Below are positions 17,343 to 25,373 of a stretch of 64,000 nucleotides of DNA, piece by piece (the stretch's first letter is position 1; every line of letters begins with the position of its first letter). The stretch lies in the NCBI GenBank assembly GCA_039820405.1, contig JBCBQC010000031.1, positions 1 through 64,000 on the forward strand. Reading direction: 5' to 3'. This DNA is from CALLVY01 sp937899855 (GTDB taxonomy: Bacteria > Bacteroidota > Bacteroidia > Chitinophagales > Saprospiraceae). Both the position numbers and the translations under genes were made by a program. The notes beneath the pieces are model-generated. The model ran no database searches and was not told the DNA's origin. It was given only the letters and a program-made list of their open reading frames with translations.

Positions 17343-18608
17343 ATGAAAAGTATTGTATCTTCCCTATTATTCTTTTCTCTTTATCTCCCCAACGTACTGA
17401 AAGCCTGTACCTGCCCCTGCACCATTACCAAGCATTCCCTTTGCGAAGTACTGCGGGATGATCCTCAAACGGTCGTCCTCCAAGCCATTTTACTCGACCT
17501 GCAGGTCAACCCCGACCATCCCCCCTTTCGTTACCGACTGCGGGTGCTGGAAAACCTTTCCCACCAATCAACGGAGGACACCCTACAGGTCATCGTAGAC
17601 GACACCTGCTCCGAACCCCTGTGGGACAACGAAGGCCATTGGGGGCCACCCAGCCCGGGCGATACCCTGGTCTTTATGGGCCAGCTCCGCACCGATACCC
17701 CTCCCGATTCGATCCAGACCATCAGCCGTTTCAGTTGCACCACCCTGCCCCTGTACTACCGCAACGGCTGGGTCGAAGGGCCCTTTAGCGGCCGGTCCAA
17801 GCGCCTGACCATCGCCGATTTACGCGACTACCTCCGGTCGGACCTGACGACGGATCGCGCTTGCGAGCTTTGCGATTGCGCTTGTTTTCATTTCCCCTCG
17901 CTATTGCCCGCCGATCAGTTTTGTACGGTGGTGCTCTTGGAACAATGGGAGTTGATCGTTTCCGCCACCATTGTCGCACGGGAAGGGAACCACGGTTACC
18001 GGGTATCGGTCGATAACGTGATTTTGGGAGAGAGCAACGGGGAACCGGAGCTCTTGTTTTGGACGGCGCCCTGGTCGAGCTGTCGCGCCGATGGCGCTGT
18101 CTTGGAAGTGGGGCAGTCCTACGTTCTGGCCCTGAGCGAATTGACGAGTGATGATTGGCTGGAGCCCGAAGAGCGGGTGGGGGATTACGAGTTGTACGGT
18201 TGTGGCGTATACGCCCTGCCCATTGTCGATGGTCGGGTGGAGGGACCCATCACCGCCCAATTGGAGGAAGCCAGCCTGGACGAGTTCACCACTTTGGTAA
18301 GGGGCATTACCGATCTCAACGATTGTGGTTTGATTGATGTGGCGGTGGCGGAGCGCTCCGAGCTGGAACTCACGATTTTTCCCAACCCCACCAGCGGTAT
18401 CCTCCATTTGGAAGCGCCCCCCGGATTCCTAGGCAAGGCCCAAATACGGCTGTACACCACCACGGGGCGGGTGCTCTTCGCCGGCCCGCTCCCCCATGGC
18501 GATCCGAGCAGCCTCGACCTCAATCGCTACACCACCTACCGCGGAGTCCTGATCCTGGAGCTGCGTACGGCCGTAGGAACCACTACCCAAAAGGTACTCA
18601 AGATATAG
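17343..18608 (+). CDS. secreted cysteine-rich (NTR/TIMP-like) protein with T9SS type A sorting domain
   Basis: A 421-residue protein with a signal peptide ending near residue 20. It has two successive domains that each begin with a dense cysteine cluster: ACTCPC around residue 21 and CELCDCACF around residue 176. This N-terminal CxCxC start resembles netrin/TIMP-like folds, and the two domains may be an internal duplication. The last ~75 residues form a T9SS type A sorting domain (FPNPTSGILHLE, then STRK/TTQKVLKI-like end), so it should be exported across the outer membrane and processed. The substrate or partner is unknown. Confidence 0.7.
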   Translation: MKSIVSSLLFFSLYLPNVLKACTCPCTITKHSLCEVLRDDPQTVVLQAILLDLQVNPDHPPFRYRLRVLENLSHQSTEDTLQVIVDDTCSEPLWDNEGHWGPPSPGDTLVFMGQLRTDTPPDSIQTISRFSCTTLPLYYRNGWVEGPFSGRSKRLTIADLRDYLRSDLTTDRACELCDCACFHFPSLLPADQFCTVVLLEQWELIVSATIVAREGNHGYRVSVDNVILGESNGEPELLFWTAPWSSCRADGAVLEVGQSYVLALSELTSDDWLEPEERVGDYELYGCGVYALPIVDGRVEGPITAQLEEASLDEFTTLVRGITDLNDCGLIDVAVAERSELELTIFPNPTSGILHLEAPPGFLGKAQIRLYTTTGRVLFAGPLPHGDPSSLDLNRYTTYRGVLILELRTAVGTTTQKVLKI

Positions 18609-18845
18609 GGTATCCCTCCGGCGCAAAGCCCAGTCCCAGCACCAAGTGACCGTTGGTACCCATCCTTACCGTGACGCGACCAAATTTTTTGTCCAAAACG
18701 CTGGCGCAAGTCCAGCGAAAGAGCGATCTTTGCACCAACGGAATTACAAAAGCATGAAAACGACACACCTCTCCAATGAGTCATTTTGACCCTCCTCCCG
18801 TTTTCCAGCTGCGTAAGCCCGATTTTTTTTCGCAAAAAAAATATA

Positions 18846-19433
18846 ATGATGAATTACAAAACGAAGATTAAGCACGCCGAAGTGGTGGCCCAACAATTGG
18901 AGGAACAAAAGAGTGTAGAAGCCATCAAGGCGGAGCTCAAACAAGAAGGCTTGTACGACAGAGACATCATCGAGGTGATGATCAGCTCCAAAAAAATACT
19001 GGGCGAAAAATACCAACCCCAAATCAGAGCCTTCCTCTTAAACGACCAGCCCATTCACGGCGCCGAGGAATTCAGCCTGCTGGACGCCGAAATCATTGAT
19101 GACCTCGTTGCGAAGACGTCCCAAAAAATTGCCCTGGAGGAAAAGCAGAGGGTCATCAAATTGGTGAAAGCCGGGCACCCGCCCGAAGAAATTTTCCAAC
19201 AAATCGATACCCGATTCCTACCCGGTGCCAAGGCGCAGGAGCTCATCACCAGCCTACAAGAGGTAAAACACCAGAACAGTGGAAGCGGCCGGATGATGAA
19301 TATTTTGGGCGGTGCCGGACTCATCGTTTTGACGGGGGTACTGCTGGTCACTACGAACCGCATCTTTTACGTCCTGCCCTTTATCGGCCTGGGGATGATC
19401 GTCAAGGGACTCGTGACCCAGCGGATGGAGTAG
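18846..19433 (+). CDS. small protein with two C-terminal membrane helices, unknown function
   Basis: A 195-residue protein that I do not recognise. The start is placed at the tandem ATGATG at 18846/18849, because the 20 codons in front read through an A-rich leader and give an unlikely N-terminus. Residues 1-130 are helical and charged with a repeated pattern (KAELKQEGLYDRDI, then VKAGHPPEEIFQQ). Two hydrophobic helices sit at about 150-170 and 173-190. It may be a membrane-tethered cytoplasmic protein. Its neighbours give no hint of function. Confidence 0.65.
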   Translation: MMNYKTKIKHAEVVAQQLEEQKSVEAIKAELKQEGLYDRDIIEVMISSKKILGEKYQPQIRAFLLNDQPIHGAEEFSLLDAEIIDDLVAKTSQKIALEEKQRVIKLVKAGHPPEEIFQQIDTRFLPGAKAQELITSLQEVKHQNSGSGRMMNILGGAGLIVLTGVLLVTTNRIFYVLPFIGLGMIVKGLVTQRME

Positions 19434-19446
19434 CCGCTCCGCAGGC

Positions 19447-20616
19447 CTACTGCTCAAACATCTCGATCATAAAACCATCCGGTGCCCGTAGGGTCATCAC
19501 CTTGGCCATGCCTACGAGGGGCGTCTCGTAGGTGACTGGTCCGTAGACGATGGGACTACCGTAGGCTTCGGCACGCCGTCGGACCTCCCCGAGGTCTCGG
19601 GTCCGAAAGGTCCACATACCCAGTCCCCGGTGGGGGAGTCGGGCGGGAGCGTGGGGGGGGAAGGTCCGCTCGTCCGCGTAGTCGACCAGGAGGAGCTGGC
19701 CACTGCTGGCGCCCTTGGCGTAGGCCAGGGCCGTGTTCAGCACTGTCCCCTCGGGCAGTCCCCAGGCCGAACCCGCCGCCACGGTCAAAGACTGCTCCGC
19801 CCGAATTTCCCAATCCAACACCTTGGTCAAAAAGTCCGTAAACCTCGCCAAGCTGTCCACGACGTGAACGGCATAGCTGGGCCCCCCCATACCGGTCTGC
19901 GCATCTAGCGGGCCCAGGGCCGCCGGCTCGTCCAGCCCCTCAATCCCCGCCACCAGCGTAAAATCGGGAGCCCGAAATACGGTTTCGTAGAAGCGATAAT
20001 CCCCACCCTCCGCGCTAGCCAAGCGCCGCGTTGTTCCCCCCGTCAGCGTCGCAAAGCCCTTGGCCCGTAGGCTGTCGTCCAGTCGTGCTTGGTGGCGGTT
20101 GGTAAAGCCCAGGAGCAAGGGCCCCAATTCCCGGGCCTCGGGCGTCTGGTGGACAGGTGGGGTCTCGTGCTGAAGCAGCAGCAAGCGAATCTGGATGGCG
20201 TCGGGAGTCTCGGGCCGGTGTAGGCGGTAGGTCTGCCAACGGATGGAGTCGGGGAGGTCCCAAAACTGGCGTTGGCGGTGCAGCTTGGAGGCGGGCTGGG
20301 GGAAGGGGCCGTCTAGCGTCATGCGCAGCCCCCCTTCGTAAAAGTAGCGGGTCAATTCGAGCGAGCTGCTGGTCAGGCTGATGGTGTGCAGCGGGCCCAC
20401 CAAACCCGGCTTAGCGGCGGGGCGGGTGGCGTCCCAGTGAACGGGGGCGATGCCCAGGGGAATTTCCCCGTCGGCTGCTGCGCCGCTCCGATCGGGGGCA
20501 TTCGCTGTACCGGAAGCTTCGGATCCACCGGAGGGGCCGCACTGGGTGAGGAGGAGGACCAACAAAGCGGCCAGGATCAGGCTTGTGCCAAAAGGGGAGG
20601 GGCGTGAAAACGTCAT
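19447..20616 (-). CDS. glyoxalase/VOC-fold lipoprotein
   Basis: A 389-residue lipoprotein. The ATG at 20616 is preferred over one 18 codons upstream because it gives a standard signal peptide ending in the lipobox LLLTQC. The body contains a vicinal-oxygen-chelate type pattern: the N-terminal half has LHTISLTSSSLELTRYFYE and the C-terminal half has YAVHVVDSLARFTDFLTKVLDWEI and ends with RAPDGFMIEMFEQ, a typical glyoxalase ending. It therefore has two paired VOC modules. The metal ligands and substrate cannot be assigned. It follows the aceA terminator, so it is a separate transcript. Confidence 0.7.
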   Translation of the reverse strand: MTFSRPSPFGTSLILAALLVLLLTQCGPSGGSEASGTANAPDRSGAAADGEIPLGIAPVHWDATRPAAKPGLVGPLHTISLTSSSLELTRYFYEGGLRMTLDGPFPQPASKLHRQRQFWDLPDSIRWQTYRLHRPETPDAIQIRLLLLQHETPPVHQTPEARELGPLLLGFTNRHQARLDDSLRAKGFATLTGGTTRRLASAEGGDYRFYETVFRAPDFTLVAGIEGLDEPAALGPLDAQTGMGGPSYAVHVVDSLARFTDFLTKVLDWEIRAEQSLTVAAGSAWGLPEGTVLNTALAYAKGASSGQLLLVDYADERTFPPHAPARLPHRGLGMWTFRTRDLGEVRRRAEAYGSPIVYGPVTYETPLVGMAKVMTLRAPDGFMIEMFEQ

Positions 20617-20670
20617 AGGAGTAGCTTGTGCCACAAATGTATCCAAAAAAATGCGGAACGGCGGCCCCAC

Positions 20671-20699
20671 AAAAAAAGGCGCGCCATTGCTGGCGCACC
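20671..20699 (-). terminator. intrinsic terminator after aceA
   Basis: On the minus strand, GGTGCGCCA and TGGCGCGCC pair around a 4-nt loop (20680-20699) and are followed by seven T residues (20671-20677). It lies 48 bp past the aceA stop codon. Confidence 0.85.
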
Positions 20700-20746
20700 C
20701 CTTTGGTTAACACTTGACAAAAATAGCTGCGGCTACGAGCGCTGGT

Positions 20747-22024
20747 TTAAAACTGTGCCTCTTCCGTACTGCCTTCCATGGCCACGGTCGATGCCCGACC
20801 TTGTTGGACGGTGTTCTGGACCATATCGAAGTACTGCGTTCCGACGAAGCTCTGGTGCTTGACGGCGGCAAAGCCAGCGGCCTGTAGGCCAAATTCTTTT
20901 TCTTGGAGTTCGGAGTAACCCGCCATGCCCCGGTGCCGGTAGGCCAAGGAAAGCTCGAACATCGAGGTGTTGAGCGCGTGGAAGCCCGCCAGGGTGATGA
21001 ACTGAAACTTGTAGCCCAATTCCGCCAGATCCTCCCGGAAGGTCAGCATCTGCTTTTGACTCATCTGGGCGGCCCAGTTGAAGGAAGGCGAGCAGTTGTA
21101 AGCTAGCATCTTGCCGGGGAATTCGGCGTGGATGGCTTCGGCAAAGGCCCGGGCCTGTTCCAGGTTGGGCTGCGAGGTTTCCAACCAAATCAAATCGGCG
21201 TAAGGGGCGTAGGCCAAACCCCGAGCGATGCCCTGCTCCAGGCCATTCTTGACCCGGTAGAACCCTTCGCTCGACCGTTCGCCGTGGATAAACTGGTGAT
21301 CGCGGGGATCGATATCGGAGGTCAGTAAATTGGCCGCCTCGGCATCCGTCCGGGCGATCAGGACGGTGGGAACGTTCATGACGTCCGCTGCCAAACGCGC
21401 CGCCACCAGCTTATCGATCGCCTCCTGCGTCGGTACCAACACCTTACCTCCCAGGTGGCCACACTTCTTGGCCGAGGACAATTGGTCTTCAAAATGCGCC
21501 GCGGCCGCTCCCGCTTCGATCAACGACTTCATCAATTCAAACGCATTGAGATTGCCCCCAAAACCCGCTTCCGCATCGGCAATGATGGGGACCAACCAAT
21601 CCGTATTGCCCGCTCCACTGACCGACTGAATCTGATCGCGACGCATTAGCGCATTGTTGATTCGACGGACCACCATCGGTACCGAATTCGCCGGGTACAA
21701 GGACTGGTCGGGATACATCTCCCCCGCCAAGTTGGCATCGGCCGCTACCTGCCAGCCACTGAGGTAGATCGCCTCCAGCCCGGCCGCGACCTCCTGGATG
21801 GCTTGGTTACCGGTGAGGGCACCCAATCCGGCCGTAAAACTTTGGGTATTGAGGCGGTGCCAGAATTTCTGCGCGCCCTGACGCGCCAGCGAATACTCAA
21901 TGTCTACACTGCCGCGCAGTTTGATGACTTCTTCGGCCGTGTAGGGGCGCTTGATGCCCTCCCAGCGGGGGTTACACAACCAATCTTCCTTGAGGTGCTT
22001 GATTTTGATTTGGTTCGGTTTCAT
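20747..22024 (-). CDS. aceA: isocitrate lyase
   Basis: A 425-residue isocitrate lyase, the first enzyme of the glyoxylate shunt, splitting isocitrate to succinate and glyoxylate. The active-site loop KKCGHLGGKVL, with the catalytic cysteine, is present, as are the N-terminal WLCNPRWEGIKRPY segment and the LAYNCSPSFNW motif. The ATG at 22024 is used; a TTG two codons upstream is also in frame. It starts 19 bp after the stop of the malate synthase gene, so aceB-aceA form an operon that ends at the terminator at 20671. Confidence 0.97.
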   Translation of the reverse strand: MKPNQIKIKHLKEDWLCNPRWEGIKRPYTAEEVIKLRGSVDIEYSLARQGAQKFWHRLNTQSFTAGLGALTGNQAIQEVAAGLEAIYLSGWQVAADANLAGEMYPDQSLYPANSVPMVVRRINNALMRRDQIQSVSGAGNTDWLVPIIADAEAGFGGNLNAFELMKSLIEAGAAAAHFEDQLSSAKKCGHLGGKVLVPTQEAIDKLVAARLAADVMNVPTVLIARTDAEAANLLTSDIDPRDHQFIHGERSSEGFYRVKNGLEQGIARGLAYAPYADLIWLETSQPNLEQARAFAEAIHAEFPGKMLAYNCSPSFNWAAQMSQKQMLTFREDLAELGYKFQFITLAGFHALNTSMFELSLAYRHRGMAGYSELQEKEFGLQAAGFAAVKHQSFVGTQYFDMVQNTVQQGRASTVAMEGSTEEAQF

Positions 22025-22043
22025 TTTCAATTTCTTTTGCGGG

Positions 22044-23639
22044 TTAAATAATTTGGTAAGCGGGGAGGGTGAGAAAGTCGACGAATTCGTCTTCGCGAAC
22101 GAGTTGGTCGAACAATTGCGTGGCGGTCACAAACTGTCCACCGTCGTAGCGCTCGGCTCCGACGTAGGCCTTGATTTTTTCCAGTTCTTCGGGGAGCATT
22201 TGGCGGTACAACTCGTAACTGATGGTCCGGCCATCTTCCAGTTGGGCGCCCGATTGAATCCACTGCCAGACCTGGGTCCGGGATATTTCGGCGGTAGCGG
22301 CATCTTCCATCAGGTGGTAGATGGCGGCCGCTCCGTTGCCCCGCAGCCAGCTTTCGAGGTAGAGGATGCCCACGTTGATGTTCAGTCGCAGGCCCGCCTC
22401 CGTAATGCTTCCTTCGGGGACGCGCAGCAAATCTTCCGCCCGGACTTGGACATCCGTCCGTTTGTTACCGATCTGATTTTTCTGTGGCAGGTATTCGTCA
22501 AAGATGTCCATGGCCACGGCTACGAGGGCGGGGTGGGCCACCCAGGTACCGTCGTGCCCCTGCTGGACCTCGCGCAATTTATCTTGGCGTACCTTATCGA
22601 GGGCCCGTTCGTTGGCCTCCGGGTCGTTTTTGATCGGAATTTGGGCCGCCATTCCCCCCATGGCGTGTACCCCCCGCCGGTGGCAAGTTTGAATCACCAG
22701 TTCCGCGTAGGATTTCATCAGGTGCGTGTCCATGCCCACCTTGGCACGGTCCGGGAGGACGAAACCGGGGCGTTCCCGAAATTTTTTGATAAAGGAGAAA
22801 ATGTAATCCCAGCGTCCGCAGTTGAGCCCCGCCGAGTGGTCCCGCAGTTCGTACAGAATTTCGTCGAGTTCGAAAGCCGCGAGGATGGTCTCGATCAGCA
22901 CCGTAGCTTTAATGCTGCGCTGGGGAATACCCAATTTGGCCTGTGCGTATACGAACACGTCGTTCCACAGCCGGGCTTCGAGGTGGCTTTCGAGCTTGGG
23001 AAGGTAAAAATAGGGCCCCGATCCCTTGGCCAGCAATTGCTTGGCATTGTGGAAGAAGTACAAACCAAAATCGACCAGACTGGCGCTCATCGGTTCGCCC
23101 GCGCAGTGGAGGTGCTTCTCTTCCAGGTGCCAGCCCCGGGGGCGGACCATCAGCGTGGCGGTCCGCTCCTGGAGGCGATACTCCTTACCCGTTTTGGGGT
23201 GGGTAAAGCTGATGGTACGATTGATGGCATCGCGCAGGTTGATCTGACCACGGATGGTATTTTCCCAGTTAGGGGTATTGGAATCCTCAAAATCAGCCAT
23301 AAAGACCCGTGCACCGGAGTTGAGGGCGTTGATGACCATTTTGCGTTCGACGGGGCCGGTAATTTCCACCCGGCGATCGAGCAGATCGGGAGGGAGGGGC
23401 GCTACCTGCCATTCGCCTTCGCGGATGGGACGGGTTTGAGGGAGAAAATCGGGCAATTCGCCTTCGTTGATAGCGGCCTGTCGGTCGTGGCGGTCCTGGA
23501 GGAGGGCCAGCCGTCGGGCATTGAACTGTTGGTGAAGCGAGCGGAGGAAGTCCAGGGCTTCCGGGCTCAGGATGTCGGCAAACTCCGGTAGAAGGGCCGC
23601 CTGGATCTCGATGGGGGTCTGTGGTGCTGGCATGGTCAT
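22044..23639 (-). CDS. aceB: malate synthase A
   Basis: A 531-residue malate synthase of the short (A) type, condensing glyoxylate with acetyl-CoA. Family signatures include VFMADFEDSNTPNWEN, RPRGWHLEEKH and the GLNCGRWDYIFSFIKK segment. Length fits the family (about 530). It is the first gene of the aceBA operon, and its upstream region, shared with a divergent XRE-type regulator, carries a perfect palindrome at 23723-23745. Expression is probably controlled by acetyl-CoA or fatty-acid status, as is usual for this pathway. Confidence 0.97.
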   Translation of the reverse strand: MTMPAPQTPIEIQAALLPEFADILSPEALDFLRSLHQQFNARRLALLQDRHDRQAAINEGELPDFLPQTRPIREGEWQVAPLPPDLLDRRVEITGPVERKMVINALNSGARVFMADFEDSNTPNWENTIRGQINLRDAINRTISFTHPKTGKEYRLQERTATLMVRPRGWHLEEKHLHCAGEPMSASLVDFGLYFFHNAKQLLAKGSGPYFYLPKLESHLEARLWNDVFVYAQAKLGIPQRSIKATVLIETILAAFELDEILYELRDHSAGLNCGRWDYIFSFIKKFRERPGFVLPDRAKVGMDTHLMKSYAELVIQTCHRRGVHAMGGMAAQIPIKNDPEANERALDKVRQDKLREVQQGHDGTWVAHPALVAVAMDIFDEYLPQKNQIGNKRTDVQVRAEDLLRVPEGSITEAGLRLNINVGILYLESWLRGNGAAAIYHLMEDAATAEISRTQVWQWIQSGAQLEDGRTISYELYRQMLPEELEKIKAYVGAERYDGGQFVTATQLFDQLVREDEFVDFLTLPAYQII

Positions 23640-23722
23640 CTAACGCTGATTTATTTGGTGGAAAAATGGCTGTGGCGGAGGCTGACAACCGTGTTTACTT
23701 CCGCAATATAAGGAAAATTTTC

Positions 23723-23745
23723 TTTTAGCGGAAATTCCGCTAAAA
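23723..23745. promoter_or_regulatory. perfect palindrome between aceB and its divergent regulator
   Basis: Arms TTTTAGCGGAA and TTCCGCTAAAA (11 bp each) flank a single A. It lies 84 bp upstream of aceB and 72 bp upstream of the regulator ATG, in the place expected for an operator bound by the divergent HTH protein. Confidence 0.65.
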
Positions 23746-23816
23746 ATATTTTTTCCTCTTTTTAAGGCAAAATACGTATCTTGCCCTCGTACCTTGACCA
23801 TTTTTAGTCCTTGCAC

Positions 23817-25298
23817 ATGCTAAGCGAAGAGAAAATCATTCGGCTCATTTTGGGTTTCAAAGTGCGCCACCTGCGCCAACAAAAGGGCTTGTCCTACCAA
23901 GAGCTTTCCACCACAACGAAGCTGTCGACCAGCTATTTGAACGATATTGAAAAGGGCAAGCGCTATCCCAAACCCGACAAGATCAGCCAGTTGGCCCAGG
24001 CCCTGGGGGTGGACTACAACTACTTGGTGGCCACCAATGCCTCCAAAAAGCTTCAGCCCATCATCGATCTGCTCACTTCCAAGTTTTTCAAGCTTTTTCC
24101 CCTCGACGAGTTTGGCATCAGTCTGGAAAAACTCCTGGAGCTGTTTACCCAAACCCCCGATAAGGTCAATGCCTTTATTTCTACCATCTTTAAAATTGCC
24201 CGCAACTACCAAGTCGACGAAAGCCAGTTTTATCTAGAGGCCCTGCGTTCCTATCAGGACATGCACAACAACTACTTCCCCGAGCTGGAGGCCGCCAGCC
24301 GCGATTTCAAGCAGGAATTTTCCATCCGTGGGACCCTGCCCTACACCGTGGCCTTTTTGGAAGACCAGCTGCTGGAGCTCTACGGCATCCGCGTCGATCG
24401 CGACCAGTTGCCCCAGCAAAAGCAACTCGCCGGGATCCGCTCTTTTTTCCATCACGAGAAAAAAATCCTCTTCCTTCAGCACGGCCTGGCCGAGGCCCAG
24501 GAAAACTTCCTCCTGGCCCGAGAATTGGGTTTCCAGTACTTACAACTGGGCGAACGCCCTTACGAAACCACCATCCTCCAAATCGACTCCTTCGAGCAGT
24601 TGCTCAACAATTACAAAGCTTCCCACTTCGCCGCCGCCCTACTCATGGACGAGGAAGAACTCGCTCGGGACCTGCGCCAAATCGCCCGCAACAACACCTG
24701 GCATGCCAAGCTACTCCTCGACCTGCTGCGCAAATACCAGGTGACTGCCGAGATGCTGCTCCAGCGGCTCACCAATATTTTGCCCCATCACTTTGGTTTG
24801 GAAGACCTGTTTTTTATCCGCCTCACCGGAAGCGAGGATCTGAAGAGCTTTACCATGACCAAGGACCTGCACCTGTCCCAGCTGCACAGCCCCTACAACA
24901 ACGAACTCGACGAACACTACTGCAACCGCTGGGTATCGATTTCTAGCATCAAGGACCTACGGCTCCCCCAGAAGGGCCTCCACGGCCCGGACCTCATTGC
25001 CGATGCCCAGATTTCTCGCTATTGGAATAGCGACAAGGAGTACCTCTGTCTTTCCCTGGCCAAGCCAGCCTTTGGTCGTCCCAAACGCGGCGTCAGCGTG
25101 ACCCTAGGCCTACTGGTCGATCCCAAGTTGCGGAGCATCTTTTACTTTCTGAGCGATCCCCAACTCAAAGTTCGGCAGGTACACACCACCTGTGAGCGCT
25201 GCGGAGTGCCCGATTGTGAGGTCCGGGTGGCTTCGCCCAAGGTGATCGAGCAAATGGAAAAACGCGATCAAGTATTTCACGCTCTGGCGGATTTGTAG
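23817..25298 (+). CDS. XRE-family regulator with IrrE-like domain (RamB/ScfR type), probable regulator of aceBA
   Basis: A 493-residue transcription regulator. Residues ~12-65 are a Cro/C1 helix-turn-helix (LRQQKGLSYQELS, then LSTSYLNDIEKGKRYP). The middle region (about 160-290) resembles the ImmA/IrrE-type domain, though a full HExxH motif is not evident. The last ~180 residues end in a Cys-rich segment (CERCGVPDCEVR), as in DUF2083 regulators. This architecture matches RamB of actinobacteria, which controls aceA/aceB, and short-chain acyl-CoA regulators. The divergent position next to aceBA supports the same role. The ATG at 23817 is preferred to TTG at 23811. Confidence 0.8.
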   Translation: MLSEEKIIRLILGFKVRHLRQQKGLSYQELSTTTKLSTSYLNDIEKGKRYPKPDKISQLAQALGVDYNYLVATNASKKLQPIIDLLTSKFFKLFPLDEFGISLEKLLELFTQTPDKVNAFISTIFKIARNYQVDESQFYLEALRSYQDMHNNYFPELEAASRDFKQEFSIRGTLPYTVAFLEDQLLELYGIRVDRDQLPQQKQLAGIRSFFHHEKKILFLQHGLAEAQENFLLARELGFQYLQLGERPYETTILQIDSFEQLLNNYKASHFAAALLMDEEELARDLRQIARNNTWHAKLLLDLLRKYQVTAEMLLQRLTNILPHHFGLEDLFFIRLTGSEDLKSFTMTKDLHLSQLHSPYNNELDEHYCNRWVSISSIKDLRLPQKGLHGPDLIADAQISRYWNSDKEYLCLSLAKPAFGRPKRGVSVTLGLLVDPKLRSIFYFLSDPQLKVRQVHTTCERCGVPDCEVRVASPKVIEQMEKRDQVFHALADL

Positions 25299-25309
25299 GA
25301 GCTGGAGGC

Positions 25310-25347
25310 AAAAAAGTAGGGCGGACCGACACGAAGCCGACCGCCCT
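25310..25347 (-). terminator. intrinsic terminator after the M43 protease gene
   Basis: On the minus strand, AGGGCGG (25341-25347) and CCGCCCT (25318-25324) pair around a 16-nt loop and are followed by AC and six T residues. The stem also sits just after the convergent regulator gene, so it may serve both. Confidence 0.75.
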
Positions 25348-25373
25348 TACTGGTCAATTGAGATTATAATGTC

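Noticed and set aside
21951..23591. A 546-codon open frame on the plus strand across aceB
   Set aside because: Antisense to a clear malate synthase; no recognisable domains.
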